A DNA stretch of 64,000 nt from Emiliania huxleyi CCMP1516 (taxonomy: Eukaryota > Haptophyta > Isochrysidales > Noelaerhabdaceae). Both the position numbers and the translations under genes were made by a program. Positions 35,799 to 47,183 of the stretch are shown one piece after another; position 1 is the stretch's first letter, and every line of letters starts with the position of its first letter. The notes beneath the pieces were generated by a model, which did not search any database, was not told the origin of the DNA, and saw only the letters and a program-made list of their open reading frames with translations. The stretch is from assembly GCF_000372725.1 (NCBI RefSeq), contig NW_005200461.1:29253-93252 (forward strand), given 5' to 3'.

Positions 35799-36946
35799 AA
35801 CGTCTTAGAAGACGAAGATGCGATGGATTCCGTGGATCCGCACGACGGGCGGAGAACACGGGCACTAGACCAGGAAGGCCTGGGAGAGTGTGAATGGAGG
35901 GACACGTGTGTTCAGACGCCCCCCCCTCGACGTCTAGTCGAGTCACTCACATGGATAGAGAGGAAAGTGTCCCTCTCGATGGGGCATGGAACAGAACATG
36001 CATGTGGAAGTGCCCGTGGCTCTTGGGAGGACGGCGGAGGGGGTGAGGGAGCGGGCGGCGACGGGGGAGGCGGGCTCGGTGGGGGCGGCGACGGGGGAGG
36101 CGGGCTTGGCGGCGGCGGGCTTGGCGGTGGTGGCGATGGCGGTGGTGGGGGCGACGGAGGTGTGGCGGGCTGGGAGGCAGCGACGACGGTGGAGGCGGGG
36201 AAGGAGTCGGCGGGGGTGCGAGAGGCCGGAGGGAGGCGGGATGGCGAGGCGCTGGCACAGAGGGCGTGCGCGTGCGGCGCGCCTGCTCGAGGCCAGGTCG
36301 CCGTCGGCACGATGGCCCGGGCCCCGGGCTCCCTGCCCCTCGCCTCCCGAGTCCCGTGAAGAGCCGGCCCGACGGCCCTCTCGAGTTGCGGTAAACAACA
36401 TTTTACGCCCCCCCCCCCCCCCCGCCCCCCCTTTACGGCTCTACAATCACGGTAGCGGCGAGGCTGGTGCCTTTAACGTTAGGCGCACACACAGCTCGCA
36501 AAGATACGGTCCCCAAGAAACACGCCGCCGCTGCCCCGGTGGTCGCCAGTGGGTGTTTTTGCCACTGAGTTCTGGCGCCGTGGACTTATGCCTGTGAAGG
36601 GCTAGAGTCGCGGGTTAGAGAGAGTCCAAACGTTTTCCGTCGCACCGCCACGTGGAGCTCGTATTGCGCTGCATTACCGCTTACCTTGCCCAGTAGTCCG
36701 GGAATCCTCGCTGCCACGGTGGGTCGCCAGTGGGTGTTTTTGCCACTGAGTTCTGGCGCCGTGGACTTAGGCCTGTGAAGTGCTCTCGTATCGTCTTACC
36801 TTTTCCAGTAGCCCGGGGCCGCGCACTCGTTTTCCCTGCGCGTATGCCGGACTTGCACCGATTGCCTTTCGCTATCGTCTTCGGCCCAGGGTCGTTCGCT
36901 ATCGTCTTATCACATGTCAGGCAGCAGAGGTACTAGCGGGCTGCCC
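35799..36946. other. Repeat-rich intergenic region
   Basis: It holds a GGCGGCGAC/GGAGGCGGG-type minisatellite at 36050-36165, a C-run at 36411-36422, and a duplicated block of about 60 bp (36538-36600 and 36719-36780, containing CCAGTGGGTGTTTTTGCCAC). No gene recognised. Confidence 0.45.
36538..36782. repeat. About 60-bp block repeated at 180-bp spacing
   Basis: CCAGTGGGTGTTTTTGCCAC, then TGAGTTCTGGCGCCGTGGAC, occurs at about 36547 and again at about 36728, nearly identical. Confidence 0.85.
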
Positions 36947-38692
36947 TCAACGCGCAAGGACTGAGTCCATGGCTGTGGCAAACGCATAGCTGTTGCTTGC
37001 ATCGCAAGCAACGTCCCATACCCCGGCGTGCGCCACCTTCCCGGCGCTGAGCGTCTCCATGAGCTTACTCACGTCCCACACACCGCTCGGAGGACTGACT
37101 CCAGGTATGAGAGGGCCTCCCCCATAAGGGTGACCCGCGCACATCGTGCCGGGTCCTGCCGGCATCAGCATGCCAAAATGCTCAGAGGACAGTTCCTTGT
37201 TTGTCTGGGTAGTGGTCAGGACCGCAAGCCAACCAGCCTGATCCTGATAGTCCACCTGCCAATTGGACCCGGCCACGCCTGGATTCCAGGGGGGACCGAG
37301 CCAATCGGGCTTGTTGTTATAGAACTGCACTTGGGTCCAACTCGCCAAAGGAATGAGGGAGGCGTAGTCGTTCATGGACACGGTCGCCGCCTCGGGTGCG
37401 AGCGTCACAAGCTTCGGGGGAGTTGCTCCAGTCAGTGATGTCACAAGGTCTCTCATCGTGGGGGTGTTAGCCCATTTAGTCCGATCAGCGTTCTCAAGAT
37501 CGATATCGAGACCATCCAACTTCCAATCCTCGAGCAATTTCACGACGTGGCCCTTAACTTCAGCAGGGGGACACTCGATGCTGGTCGCTCGATACTGGTT
37601 CAGTGCTCCACCGAGAGAGACCATTGCATACTTCTTCCGGCCGTACTTATCAGGCTTACTTTTCCAAGTTGCCAAGTCTGCCATCACCGCTGCATCGGAT
37701 TGCCCCCAAGTAGTAGGCCTCCGGTAGTCGATTCTGGCTCCTGAGATTTTGATGGTCATGAAGGACAGGACGACGACGTTGTATGCATCCGGAAGGGAAG
37801 AGAACTTGGGCGGCTCCTTCGCACCCCCGTAGGCGTTGCCCCAATAGCCCACGATGTCGATCTTGGTTGCGGACGGCGACGGCGAGGGAGAGGCCGACGG
37901 CGACGGCGAGGGGCTGGGAGAGGGCGACGGCAACGGCGAGGGAGAGGGCGCCGGGCCTGAACCACTCTTGCAATGCGCCGACCACTTGTCGTCCGGCCCT
38001 CCCCATTGGCAGGTGAGGCCATCACAGCACTCCACCTTAGGCGCATCGCATTTTCCATCTGGCGTGCACTCCGCACACCACCGATGCTCCACCAAACACT
38101 GCTCGACGTTGAGTGAATCGAACGCGTCGAGCTCCATAAGCTCCGGGTTGAACGGAGCAAACAGCGGCCCGCGCGCCTTCTCGGTCGGGAGCGCCGTCGC
38201 GTCGGGCACGACGATCGACGGGAGAAGGCTGTCAGAGCCGTGCGAGAAGTAGGCGAACGCGCCGCCGCACGCGCTCGCCGCGAGGCAGATGAAGACGGCG
38301 CAGAGCGCGTTGTGCCAGCAGAGCTTGGGCCACGAGAGCCAGCCGGAGGCGGTGACGGAGCCCTCCGGCGTGGCGGTCGTGGTCGTCTTGGGGTTGACCG
38401 TCTTGGGGTTGCCCTTCTTGGGGGCCTTGGGGTTGACCGTCTTGGGCTTGACCGTCGCGCCCTGAATAGGGGCGAGAGACTGGCTGTGAGCGGTGAGCAA
38501 ATGGCGGAAGCCGCACAGGCGGCGAGCACCGATTTTGTGGCCGACGGCGTGGATCCGCGGGTCGCCTTGGAGGGCACCTTGCCGTCGTTGCCACCGACGA
38601 TGCTCTCGTTGCCGCCCGACCCGAGCAGGGCCCCGAATCCGTTGCCGCAGTCGATCGGGGCGGATGGGGCGATCCTGCGTCATCAAAGACAA
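36947..38692 (-). CDS. Type II membrane-anchored GH18 chitinase-like protein
   Basis: The main exon is 38461-36947. A GT-AG intron (38462-38529) links it in phase to an upstream exon 38674-38530 (APIDCGNGFGALLGSGGNES); the first exon is not resolved, so the outer coordinate is approximate. Order: a Lys/Pro/Thr-rich cytosolic segment (KPKTVNPKAPKKGNPKTVNP); one membrane span (LCAVFICLAASACGGAFAYF); a Cys-rich module (WCAECTPDGKCDAPKVECCD); a Ser-Pro repeat linker; and a GH18 barrel with the catalytic DxxDxDxE motif (DGLDIDLENAD). The likely reaction is hydrolysis of beta-1,4-GlcNAc polymers at the cell surface or in the secretory lumen. Catalytic Glu is present, so activity is plausible. Confidence 0.8.
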   Translation of the reverse strand: MSLMTQDRPIRPDRLRQRIRGPARVGRQREHRRWQRRQGALQGDPRIHAVGHKIGARRLCGFRHLLTAHSQSLAPIQGATVKPKTVNPKAPKKGNPKTVNPKTTTTATPEGSVTASGWLSWPKLCWHNALCAVFICLAASACGGAFAYFSHGSDSLLPSIVVPDATALPTEKARGPLFAPFNPELMELDAFDSLNVEQCLVEHRWCAECTPDGKCDAPKVECCDGLTCQWGGPDDKWSAHCKSGSGPAPSPSPLPSPSPSPSPSPSASPSPSPSATKIDIVGYWGNAYGGAKEPPKFSSLPDAYNVVVLSFMTIKISGARIDYRRPTTWGQSDAAVMADLATWKSKPDKYGRKKYAMVSLGGALNQYRATSIECPPAEVKGHVVKLLEDWKLDGLDIDLENADRTKWANTPTMRDLVTSLTGATPPKLVTLAPEAATVSMNDYASLIPLASWTQVQFYNNKPDWLGPPWNPGVAGSNWQVDYQDQAGWLAVLTTTQTNKELSSEHFGMLMPAGPGTMCAGHPYGGGPLIPGVSPPSGVWDVSKLMETLSAGKVAHAGVWDVACDASNSYAFATAMDSVLAR

Positions 38693-38769
38693 CGGAATCA
38701 GGGCGTCGGAGGTGCACCGTCGGAGTCAGGGCCTACGCCCTTCGTTGGAGCGGGCACGGACAGCTAAAC

Positions 38770-39497
38770 ACGACCGAGTGCGGCGGAGTGCGGCGGAGTG
38801 CGGCGGAGTGCGGCGGAGAGCGCATCCTCTCGAGCACTCGTTGGAGTCCACGGGAGGAATGCCCCACCTCGTGTCGTCTGTGTGTGCCGCTCCCGTGTGG
38901 CCGTCTCTCCGCCTCGCTTGCACCCCCACCCGTACCGTGGTCATATCTCCGTCATATCTCCGTCATATCTCCCCGCATCTCCCCGCATCTCCTTACACCT
39001 CCCCACACCTCCCCACATCTCCCCACATCTCCCCACACCTCCCCACACCTCCCCACATCTCCCCACATCTCCCCACATCTCCCCACCTCTCCCCACCTCT
39101 CCCCACCTCTCCCCACCTCTCCCCACCTCTCCCCACATCTCCCCACACCTCCCCACATCTCCCCACATCTCCCCGCACCTCCCCACATCTCCCCACAACT
39201 CCCCGCCTGGTGTCCAGTGGTTGGTCAGACTGTTCTCCGCCTCTCTACCTTCCTTCCCACCTACCTGGGGGCAGGGTGGAGGCGGCCCTGCTGGCGGGGC
39301 GTCTTGTGAGGTGTGGTCTGTGTGTCGCTCCGGTGGGACCATCATCTCCCCACCCCACACGCGCCGGTGTGTCCCACTCGCTGGTCTGGCTCTGCCTCGC
39401 CTCGCAGCCTACCTATCTACGGGATACAGTCTCCCTCCTCCGGGGGCAAACCTGCACCACCAACGGCGAGCGCCGCCGCCGCCGTCTCAAGGCGAGA

Positions 39498-39528
<31 letters not shown>

Positions 39529-40440
39529 GGAAGTGGAGGCGGCAGTGGCGGCGGTGGCGGCGGTGGCGGCGGTGGGGCAAAGATCAGGACCTCAGTCGGT
39601 TTGCCGGCGGCGGCGCGCACGAGGGCCTGTTAAGGCGTTCTCCCTCTGGCGTGGCGCCGTCTCTTTTGTCTCGGCGGCGAGCGAGCGAGAGAGCGCCTGT
39701 TGTTGGTCGGGGAGAGATGGGGAGAGATGGGGAGAGATGGGGAGAGATGGGGAGAGATGGGGAGAGATGGGGAGAGATGGGGAGAGATGGGGAGAGATGG
39801 GGAGGGATGGGGAGAGAGCGCCTGTTGTCGGTCGCGCCGCATCGCCTCCCGCACCTAGCACGAGACATGGGGAGATATGGGGAGATATGGGGAGATTTTC
39901 GCACCCAGTGGGATGGCGAGGACGGGGATGGCGGGGAATGGGACGGCGGGGAGTGGGATGGCGGCGTCTCGAAGGAGCTCCCCGGGCCCACTGCAGCAGA
40001 ATGGCGCCCAGAGTCGCTGCGATTCTGGAGCGCTCGAGACCGCCACATCCGCCCAAAGCGGTGCCGTATGCACGGGCCGTACGTGTGGGTCGCGGTCGCG
40101 TCGTCGAGGCGCGGGGTCCGGGAGGGAGAGGCTTCAAAACGCGGTGGCGTCGCGGTGGCATCGCAATGGCGTGGCTAGCACTGGCCTCAGATTGCTGCCC
40201 CGTACTCAGCCTCTCTGGCATCTAAGCTGCCGTGCGGCGCCAGAGGCGAGAGGCGTGTTGGCAGGCGCCGCAGCGCTGCCGAGCACCGCGCGCCGCGCCT
40301 GCGCGCGCCGCTCCTACGGGCCGCGTCCAGGACACGTCCAGCCTCCCGCAGCGGTGCGTCAGCGGCAGGCGCGCCTCGGCGAATCTCGGCGAATCTCGGC
40401 GAGTCTCGGCGAATCTCGGCGAATCTCGGCGGTGCGTCTG
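38770..40440. repeat. Cluster of decameric minisatellites
   Basis: CGGAGTGCGG units at 38776-38818; about 25 copies of a 10-bp CTCCCCACAT/CTCCCCACCT unit at about 38947-39206; (GGC)n/(GGT)n at 39475-39575; about 10 copies of GGGGAGAGAT at 39716-39815; TCTCGGCGAA units at 40375-40436. Different sequences share a 10-bp period. No gene was recognised in this interval. Confidence 0.9.
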
Positions 40441-41137
40441 CGGCGCGGCGTGTCTTGGCGTGCGGGGTGGCCACTTGCACGGCCGCTGCGAGGCGCCGAG
40501 GAGAGGGGGCGGGGGTGCGTCTCCCGCGGGGGGTGCGTCTGCCGTGCGGGGTGCGTCTCCGCGCGGCGGCGGCGGGGGGGGGGTGGGGGGGTGCTGCTCT
40601 CCTCGGCCGCGGCCACAGCCCAAGGCATCGGCGAGGCGGCTGCGCCGAGCGCCGCCCGGTGCACCTCGACCTACAGCCGAGATTTGAGCCGAGGTTGCGG
40701 CGGCATTTCACCGAGAGTGCGCCGAGGTCGGCCGGGAAGCGACGGTGCTGAAGCGCACTGGCTAGCCTCGACCGATGGCCCTCGCACCATGGCGCGACTC
40801 GGCCCAGAGACAGACGACACAGCGAGGGCGGCGGCGGCGAGGGCGGCGGCGACAGGGGTGGCGGCGACGGGGGCAGTGGCGAGGGCAGCGGGGCGGCTGG
40901 AGGCGAGGGCGAGAACGGCGGCAGTCCGGAGGGCGGCAAAGGGGAGGGTGGCGGCGGGGCGGGAGGGCGGCGGCGAGGGCGGCGGGGGCGGGGGCGAAAG
41001 GAGGGTGGAGGGGGCAAGGTCTCAACGCGGTGAGAAGGGGCGGCAGGACTTGCATGATGAGCGCGCCAACGGCTACTACGGTCGAAGTACGTGCCCTGGC
41101 GAGCGCTGGTCTGGAGACACGAGTGCGTGTTCCGCTT
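40441..41137. other. Low-complexity GC-rich region
   Basis: G-runs at 40571-40591 and GGCGG-type repeats at 40830-41010. No gene recognised. Confidence 0.4.
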
Positions 41138-41953
41138 CTAGGTGGACGAGATCTGGGGAGAGACGGGGAGAGATGGGGAGGTACTATGGTCGCACTGGCG
41201 AGCACGTTGAGGGCACGCCTGACGCACCGCGGCCGCCGGCCGAGCAGCATCAACTCGTCCACAACCTTCCACAGCCTCAACCGTCGCCCCTCTGGCGCCA
41301 CGCTTGGCGGCGGCGGCGGCGGCAAAGGCGTTGGCGGCGGGGTTGGCACCCGAGACGTCGCGTCGCGCTGCTGCTGCAAGCCTCGCCGGCGCCGCCCAGA
41401 TGTCTGCGGTGGCGGCGAGCCAAAGGTGGGGAACGACGCTAAGGAGGGAGGCAGCGTTAAGGCTTCTCTCATACCACGTGCCTCTGCACGTCCGCCTTGC
41501 CGCCACCGATTGAGCCGCCGACGGCACCGCCGCCGCCTTTGCCGCCGCCGCCTTTGCCGCCGCCGCCTTTGCCGCCGCCGCCTTTGCCGCCGCCGCCTTT
41601 GCCGCCGTCGCCTTTGCCGCCGTCGCCTTTGCCGCCGCCGCCTTTGCCGCCGCCGCCTTCGCAGCCGCTGCATTGGCCGCCGCGGCCTTTGCCGCCGCCG
41701 CCCGTGCCGCCGCCGCCGCCGCGCCGTCTGCCGCCGCCGCCGCCGCCGCGCCGTCTGCTGCTGCCCCGCCGCCGAGCGTTGCGCCGGAGGGACAACAGCT
41801 GAGGTGCGCTTCGGATCGCAGCGGCCCGGGTGGTCCCCTCAGAGACTGGGCCGAGCTCGCCCGAGAGTCATCGGGTGAAGCGTCGTAGTCCCGCATAAAG
41901 GAAAAGGCGCGGGGCGAGGCGCCGGGTGAGGCGGAGGCGTCGTAGCCCCGCAT
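41138..41953 (-). CDS. Possible low-complexity protein with AAAAK repeats
   Basis: A 271-codon open frame contains about twelve AAAAK/AAATK pentapeptides (15-bp unit TTTGCCGCCGCCGCC on the plus strand, 41535-41670). A duplicated N-terminal phrase RAFSFMRDYDAS / MRGYDAS is also present. It could be a histone-H1-like basic repeat protein, or just a minisatellite with an open frame. There is no other domain. Confidence 0.25.
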   Translation of the reverse strand: MRGYDASASPGASPRAFSFMRDYDASPDDSRASSAQSLRGPPGPLRSEAHLSCCPSGATLGGGAAADGAAAAAAADGAAAAAARAAAAKAAAANAAAAKAAAAKAAAAKATAAKATAAKAAAAKAAAAKAAAAKAAAAKAAAVPSAAQSVAARRTCRGTWYERSLNAASLLSVVPHLWLAATADIWAAPARLAAAARRDVSGANPAANAFAAAAAAKRGARGATVEAVEGCGRVDAARPAAAVRQACPQRARQCDHSTSPSLPVSPQISST

Positions 41954-42901
41954 AAAGGAAAAGGCGCCATCCGTTGCCGTGGAGAGCCGAGACCCGCCCG
42001 CGCCTCCGCCGCCGCCGCCGCCCTCGCCGCCGCCCTCGCCGCCGCCCTCGCCGCCGTCCTCGCCGTCGCCGCCGCCGCCGCCCTCAGCGCCGCCCTCACC
42101 CTCGCCCTCGCCCTCGCCCTCGCCCTCGCCGCCCTCGCCCTCGCCGCCCTCGCCTCCGCCGCCCTCGCCCTCGCCGCCCTCGCCTCCGCCGCCGCCCTCG
42201 CCTCCGCCGCCGCCGGCTTCCTCCCCGCCGCCACCGCATCGGAGCTCCGCCTGCGTGCTGAATACACCAGCATGAGAGCGGAGTACGGCGTTGTGCGGTG
42301 TACTCAGAGCACCGCGTGAAGACGAGGGGTGCGGAGACAGTGAGTACAGCCGAATACGGTCGAGTGCAGCGGATTCCGTGTCCTCTCGATCGCTGGTTGG
42401 AGTACAAGAATGCGTATTCCGCTTCTAGGGAGCTCGGCCGAGAGGCGGCGGAACTCTTCAAAGTCGCTGCCAAGCTCAGCCTCGCACCACCGGAGCGGCG
42501 CCTGGATTCGAGGTTTCAGGGGGGTTTGGTAGCCGGGCGGCTGCCCGGGGTGTGACGGCCATCCAGTGGCAGCTGCTGGCCGCCAGACCGAGGAGGCGAG
42601 ATTGCGATCTCGCGGCGGTGGAGGCGCGGGCGGCGAATCTCGGCGAATCTCGGCGAATCTCGCCTTGTCGGGCGTCGCGGGCGGTGAGGGGGCGGTGGAG
42701 AGGGAGCGGGAGAGGGCGGAGGAGGAGGAGAGCGACGAGAGCGACATCGAGCTCACACTCGCCATGCCACCGCCTGCCACCGCCGCGCCACCGCCTGAAA
42801 GAAGAAACACGCGAAACGAAAGTCGATTCCCTGCCACCGCCGTGCCACCGCCCTGCTACTGAACGTTGTTGTCGAGGCTGCAGGAGGATTGCGTATCCCG
42901 G
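41954..42901. other. CTCGCC repeats and intergenic sequence
   Basis: CGCCCTCGCC-type repeats occupy about 41995-42235. TCTCGGCGAA units reappear at 42630-42662, matching those at 40375-40436. No gene recognised. Confidence 0.4.
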
Positions 42902-44046
42902 CTATGTCTTTCCGTTGTTGCCAGACGCCGCACTCGACCCCGCGGCCCCGGTGCGAGGCAGCTCGTGGCATAGAGTGCAGCGGACTCTCTGTGTCCTCGC
43001 CAGATCGTCGAGGCGCTCCACCGCCGCCTCCGCCGCTGCCGCCGTCGTCTCCTCCGCCGCCGCCTCCGCCGCCGCTTCCGCCGCCTCCGCCGCCGCCGCA
43101 ACGCCGCCGGTCGCCGCCGGCTTGAGGGCCGTGGCGACCTTGGTGACCGGCTTGAGCGCCGGGTCGTTCTTGATGGCGCCGGTCTCGTCAACGGAGGCCT
43201 CCGCGCCAGACTCTGCCGAAGGGATGTCCTTCTTGAGGGCGCCCTCGACGGCACCGGTGGGGGCCGTCGGTGGGCCGGTCGGGCGCGGAAACTTGGACCA
43301 GAAAACGGCGGGCGGGCTCGGCGCGTGGGCGGCGAACTTGGCCTTGGCCTTGTCCGAATCGACCGCGCCCGCGTCGGGCGCCTTTTCCGCGGCCGGGTCC
43401 TTCTTGAGGACGTCCTCCGGGCCAGGCTTTGCCACGGAGATGTTGACGTTCTTGACGCCGCACGCCTGTGGGCGAGGGAGAGTACGCGCAGGCTTTCGGA
43501 GACGGTAGAGGGAATGATCACGATCCTAGCGTGCGCACGCGCACCTTGGCTCCGAGGAGCGAAGGCGACACCGACGCGGAGATGACGAGCGTGATGCGGC
43601 CGTCGTCAGCCGGCACGATTCCGACCTTCGCGGAGGACGTCATCGGCGACAACTCGCCCTCGTCTATGCCGTCCTTGAGCGGGCCGGGCTCGCCCTCGGA
43701 CGGGACGTTGCCGGTGCCGGTGCTGGCGGTGCCGGTGCCGCCGGTGCCGGTGTCGATGCCATCCTTGAGCGAGACGGGCTCGGAGGGGATGCCGACGGCG
43801 TTGCCTCCGCCAGAGTCGATGACGGTCGTGTTGTCCGCCAGAGACGCCTGTCAGCCACAGAACGCGAGAGGGTCGTCTTGCAGGGAAGGCGCAGCGTTGC
43901 GTGCGTTGCAGCGGTGCACATGTGCATACCCCCTCCCTCAGCCACTGCAAATTAACGCACACCTGCTTGTCAGCAAGCGGCGGCGGAGGAGAAAGCTTGA
44001 GCACGAGCTTGTCACCGGCGGCCGGCACGTACTCAAGTTTGAGCAT
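42902..44046 (-). CDS. Unknown three-exon gene (about 316 aa)
   Basis: Exons (minus): 44046-43963, 43847-43545, 43465-42902; both introns GT-AG, phase 0. The protein starts MLKLEYVPAAGDKLVLKLSP. It contains repeated phrases around KDGID and KKDP (PSEPVSLKDGID, PSEGEPGPLKDGID, PGPEDVLKKDP, VEGALKKDIPS) and a beta-like segment VGIVPADDGRITLVISASV. It ends in an Ala/Glu helix and a CTLC motif. An acceptor-like CTGCAG just upstream of the ATG suggests further 5' exons. No family was recognised. The codon-level continuity across three exons makes it a real gene. Confidence 0.6.
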
Positions 44047-45156
44047 GTTGATCGAATGAATTCCTGCAGAGAGTCAAGAAGCGGTTGAGGGTGGTGTCCC
44101 CGATGGGAGGTGCAGGCCAGCGCTCGAGTGGCCCTCGCGGCTGCGGACACAGAGTGGCACTCTCTAGACGCAGAGATGCGAGCAGGCGGTGCGAGTACCC
44201 GCGTAAGAGAGGGAGGGCGGTCGGACGGGTTAAGGCGGGACGAGGGTGTGGAATGGGCAGCAGCGGACGCGTCTCGCGGCCTCCTCCATGGCAGCGGCTG
44301 TACCTGCGAGCGGGAGTAGGCAGGCGGTGCGAGGCCGAGGGGGGTACAGCCGCTCGCGCCGCGAGCGAGAGCGCATCGCATGGTAGGGGTGGTGAGGGGG
44401 CGGCGGGTTCCGTGAGCAATAGGCGTCGCGGGGGTCTAGGCGTGCAGCTTGCGGCGGCCAAGTTCGGGCGCAATGCGACGCGGCAGCGCGCGAGCGGACG
44501 AGGAAAGTGCATGGTTGCCTTGACGATTGGAGGCGGATTTCTGGGGGGACGAGAGATTACGCTGATTGCAGTCTTTTTTTTTTGTTTATAGTCCAAACGC
44601 GAGAGCGAGGGTCCTTCGTTGCGGTCGCACACACGCACACGCCACGCCGCACCGCGCGCCCACCACTGCCCCGCCCAGGCGGGAAAGAGGAGGAGATGGG
44701 ACAGCAAAGGAAAGAAAGAAAGAAAGAAAACAGACAACCCAAGGGAGGGATGGGAGGACGGCACGCCGCCACCACACAGGGATTTTAAGGAGAGGAGTGT
44801 GATGCGCTAGCCGTCGCCCACCCTAGGGAGTCTGCCTCTTCCTATCTCTTTTCGCAGTCTCTCGCCGATTCTCGCTGCAACCTCGTGCCGCACGACCGGA
44901 CGGCCTAACACGACGGTTACTGTGCGCTCGTGTGGTGGGGTGGGGGGTGGGGGGGTATGGTCCTGCTGGCCAGAGGCGACGTCCTGTGCGGGTGGGGGGG
45001 TATGGTCGCGGCGCCAGGGCGCCGACCCTACCATACCATACCCCGCAAAAAGTCCGAACCCCGGCCCGGGACTGCGGCGCGTTGAGGTCTCTGTGCTAGA
45101 GCCCGGTGCCGGCGCGTGAGTACGAGAACCAACGACCCGACACACCACATCTCTTG
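44047..45156. other. Intergenic region with an inverted duplicate
   Basis: T-run at 44573-44582, GAAA repeats at 44711-44727 and G-runs near 44940-45000. The block 44774-44886 is present in inverted orientation at 53117-53228. No gene recognised. Confidence 0.45.
44774..44886. repeat. About 112-bp inverted duplicate, copy 1
   Basis: It contains CACAGGGATTTTAAGGAGAG, GATGCGCTAGCCGTCGCCCA and TCTCTTTTCGCAGTCTCTCG. The reverse complement at 53117-53228 matches with few differences. Confidence 0.9.
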
Positions 45157-47183
45157 ATGTCCGCTGCGGACGAGCGCGCCGCCGCGTCGCTCCGCCGTCT
45201 CGTGCTTGACGTGCTCCTACCCGCCTACAACCTCTTCGACGCGGACGCGTCGGCGGCACTCTGCGAGTCGCTCGCGGCCGAGTCGCTCCGCGACGGCCTG
45301 CCGCCGCGGACTGCCTCCGGCGGAGCGCGCACGGAGCTCGCCGCCAGCGGCATGGGCCGCAAGGCGCGCCAGAACCGGCGCGTGCTTCGCGCGCTCTTTT
45401 CGCACCTGCGCGTGCAGGCTCCGTGGCACATCCGCGACGAGAGCGCCGAGCCGGCGGCAGAGCGTCCGGGCCTTCTCGAGACGAACTGGCTCGAGGCGGT
45501 CTACCTGCGGCTGCGCGCCATCGTGCCGGAGGCGGTGTGGAGGCTCTACACCAGCTGCGACGGCGCATCCGCCGAGGACATGGCGCTGCTCTCGTCGCTG
45601 GGAAGGGGCGGCGCGCGGCGCTTCAGCCGCACCGGCAGCGAGGGCAGCTGCCCGTCGCGATGAAGACGCTGTCCAAGCTCGTCATCGTGCCGCTGTGCCA
45701 CGTCGCGAGCTTCGCCGTGCCGTCCGAGAGCGCGCTGGCCGCGATCGCGGAATGCGGCCCAATCGTGGAGATGGGCGCGGGGTCGGGCTACTGGACGGCG
45801 CTGCTGCAGCACCGCGGCGTCGACGTCGTCGCCTACGACTCGCAGCCCCCGAGCGAGCGCTTCAACAACCCCTTCTTCTCGGAGGCAACGCAGTTATCGT
45901 GCTAACCTGACACCCGAACAAATTGAAAAGATTCGCGATCAAAACCGCAATTGTCAGGTGTACTGCAACGTCCTGCGCGGCGACGGCCGCTCCGTCTTCG
46001 AGCAGGGCGGCGACGTCGCGAGGCGCCGCGCGCTGCTGCTCGTCTGGCCAAACAACGCCGATTCGGCCGACAACCCGCACTTGTGCCGCGCGGGCGGCGC
46101 CTCGCGCGCGCCGCCGCCGCCCGTGTGGGACGCGGAGTGCGTCGCATCGTACCTGCGCGCGGGCGGGCGCACCGTCGTGTACGTGGGCGAGAGGGAGGAG
46201 CGCGTGGCGGTGCAGGAGGGGTCGCCGCCCGACTGCGGCGCCTCTGCGAGCCGCGCCTTCCAGGCGCTGCTCTCCGAGCGCTTCGAGCTCCTCCGCGCGG
46301 TGCGGCTGCACACGTGGTCGTAGTGGTCGTACAACTCGGACGACCTGACCGTGTGGAGAAGGCGCGAGGAGCCGCCGGTGGTGCGCACGCTCGCCACGCT
46401 CGCCGCTGCGCCAGAGGAGGAGGAGCCGACCGGCGGCGATGCCCACGCGCCACCGGCTTCTGCGGCCCTCCACACGCCACCGGCCACTGCGCACCTGCTG
46501 GGCGGCATCGCCTGGAACGGCGCCCGCGTGCTGGCCGCCCACATTGCCACACGCGGCGGGTGGGCGCAGCGCCTCAGCGGTGGCGCAGAGACGCAGGCGA
46601 GCCTCGGGGCGTGCGAGACGCGGGGAGCGTCGCGCCACGCGTCATCATACCCGACCCCTCCTTGCGGCAGGTGTGCGAGCTGGGCGCGGGCACGGGCGTG
46701 GCCGGGCTGCAGGCGGCCGCCCTCGCCGGGCCAAACACGTATGTCACGCTCTCAGACAAGCACGCGAGTCTGGTCGACGACCTCGCCGCCTCGATACGCG
46801 AGCGAGGGCTCGGCGACCGATGCGGCGCAAAGTTGTACGAGTGGGCGGTCGGCGACGCTGCGGCACTGCTGCCCGCACACTCGTCGGCCACCCACTTCGA
46901 CCTCATCCTCGGCGCCGAGTGCCTCTACTCGCTCGGCACCGCGGGCGCGTTTGCCGCGGCGCTCGACGCGCTGGCGGGGCCGACGACGGTCGTGCTGATC
47001 TCATGCGAGCACCGGTGGAGCACGGCCGAGTGCCTCGCCACGCTCGAGGACTTGGGCTGGTGCCACGAGGTGCTGTCTGAGGAGACGACACCCCCGATGC
47101 CGGGCGACCTGCGGCCGGCGAGGGTCTCCGTGATGGAGTTGCGCCGCAGAGCACCCCCCGAGCGGAAGCTGCCGCCCATCTGA
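45157..47183 (+). pseudogene. Two-domain SAM methyltransferase gene with frameshift and in-frame stop
   Basis: Exons 45157-45884, 45958-46596 and 46671-47183; both introns GC-AG (CTAAC branch-like word in the first). Domain 1: a helical N-terminus, MKTLSKLVIVPLCHVASFAV, motif I VEMGAGSGYWTALL and RALLLVWPN. Domain 2 resembles METTL21/nicotinamide-N-methyltransferase-like enzymes: AWNGARVLAAHI, motif I VCELGAGTGVAGL, FDLILGAECLYS. Two lesions: a missing base near 45645-45655 (exon 1 length is one short of a whole frame), and a 9-bp tandem duplication (46314-46322/46323-46331) creating TAG inside HTWS...YNSDDLTVWRRR. Domain 1 family members read through at this point. It may be a young pseudogene or carry sequence errors. 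Substrates unknown. Confidence 0.65.

Noticed and set aside
38493-40225. Long plus-strand open frames over the decameric minisatellites
   Set aside because: The 10-bp units lack stops in several frames; the encoded proteins are pure repeat products.
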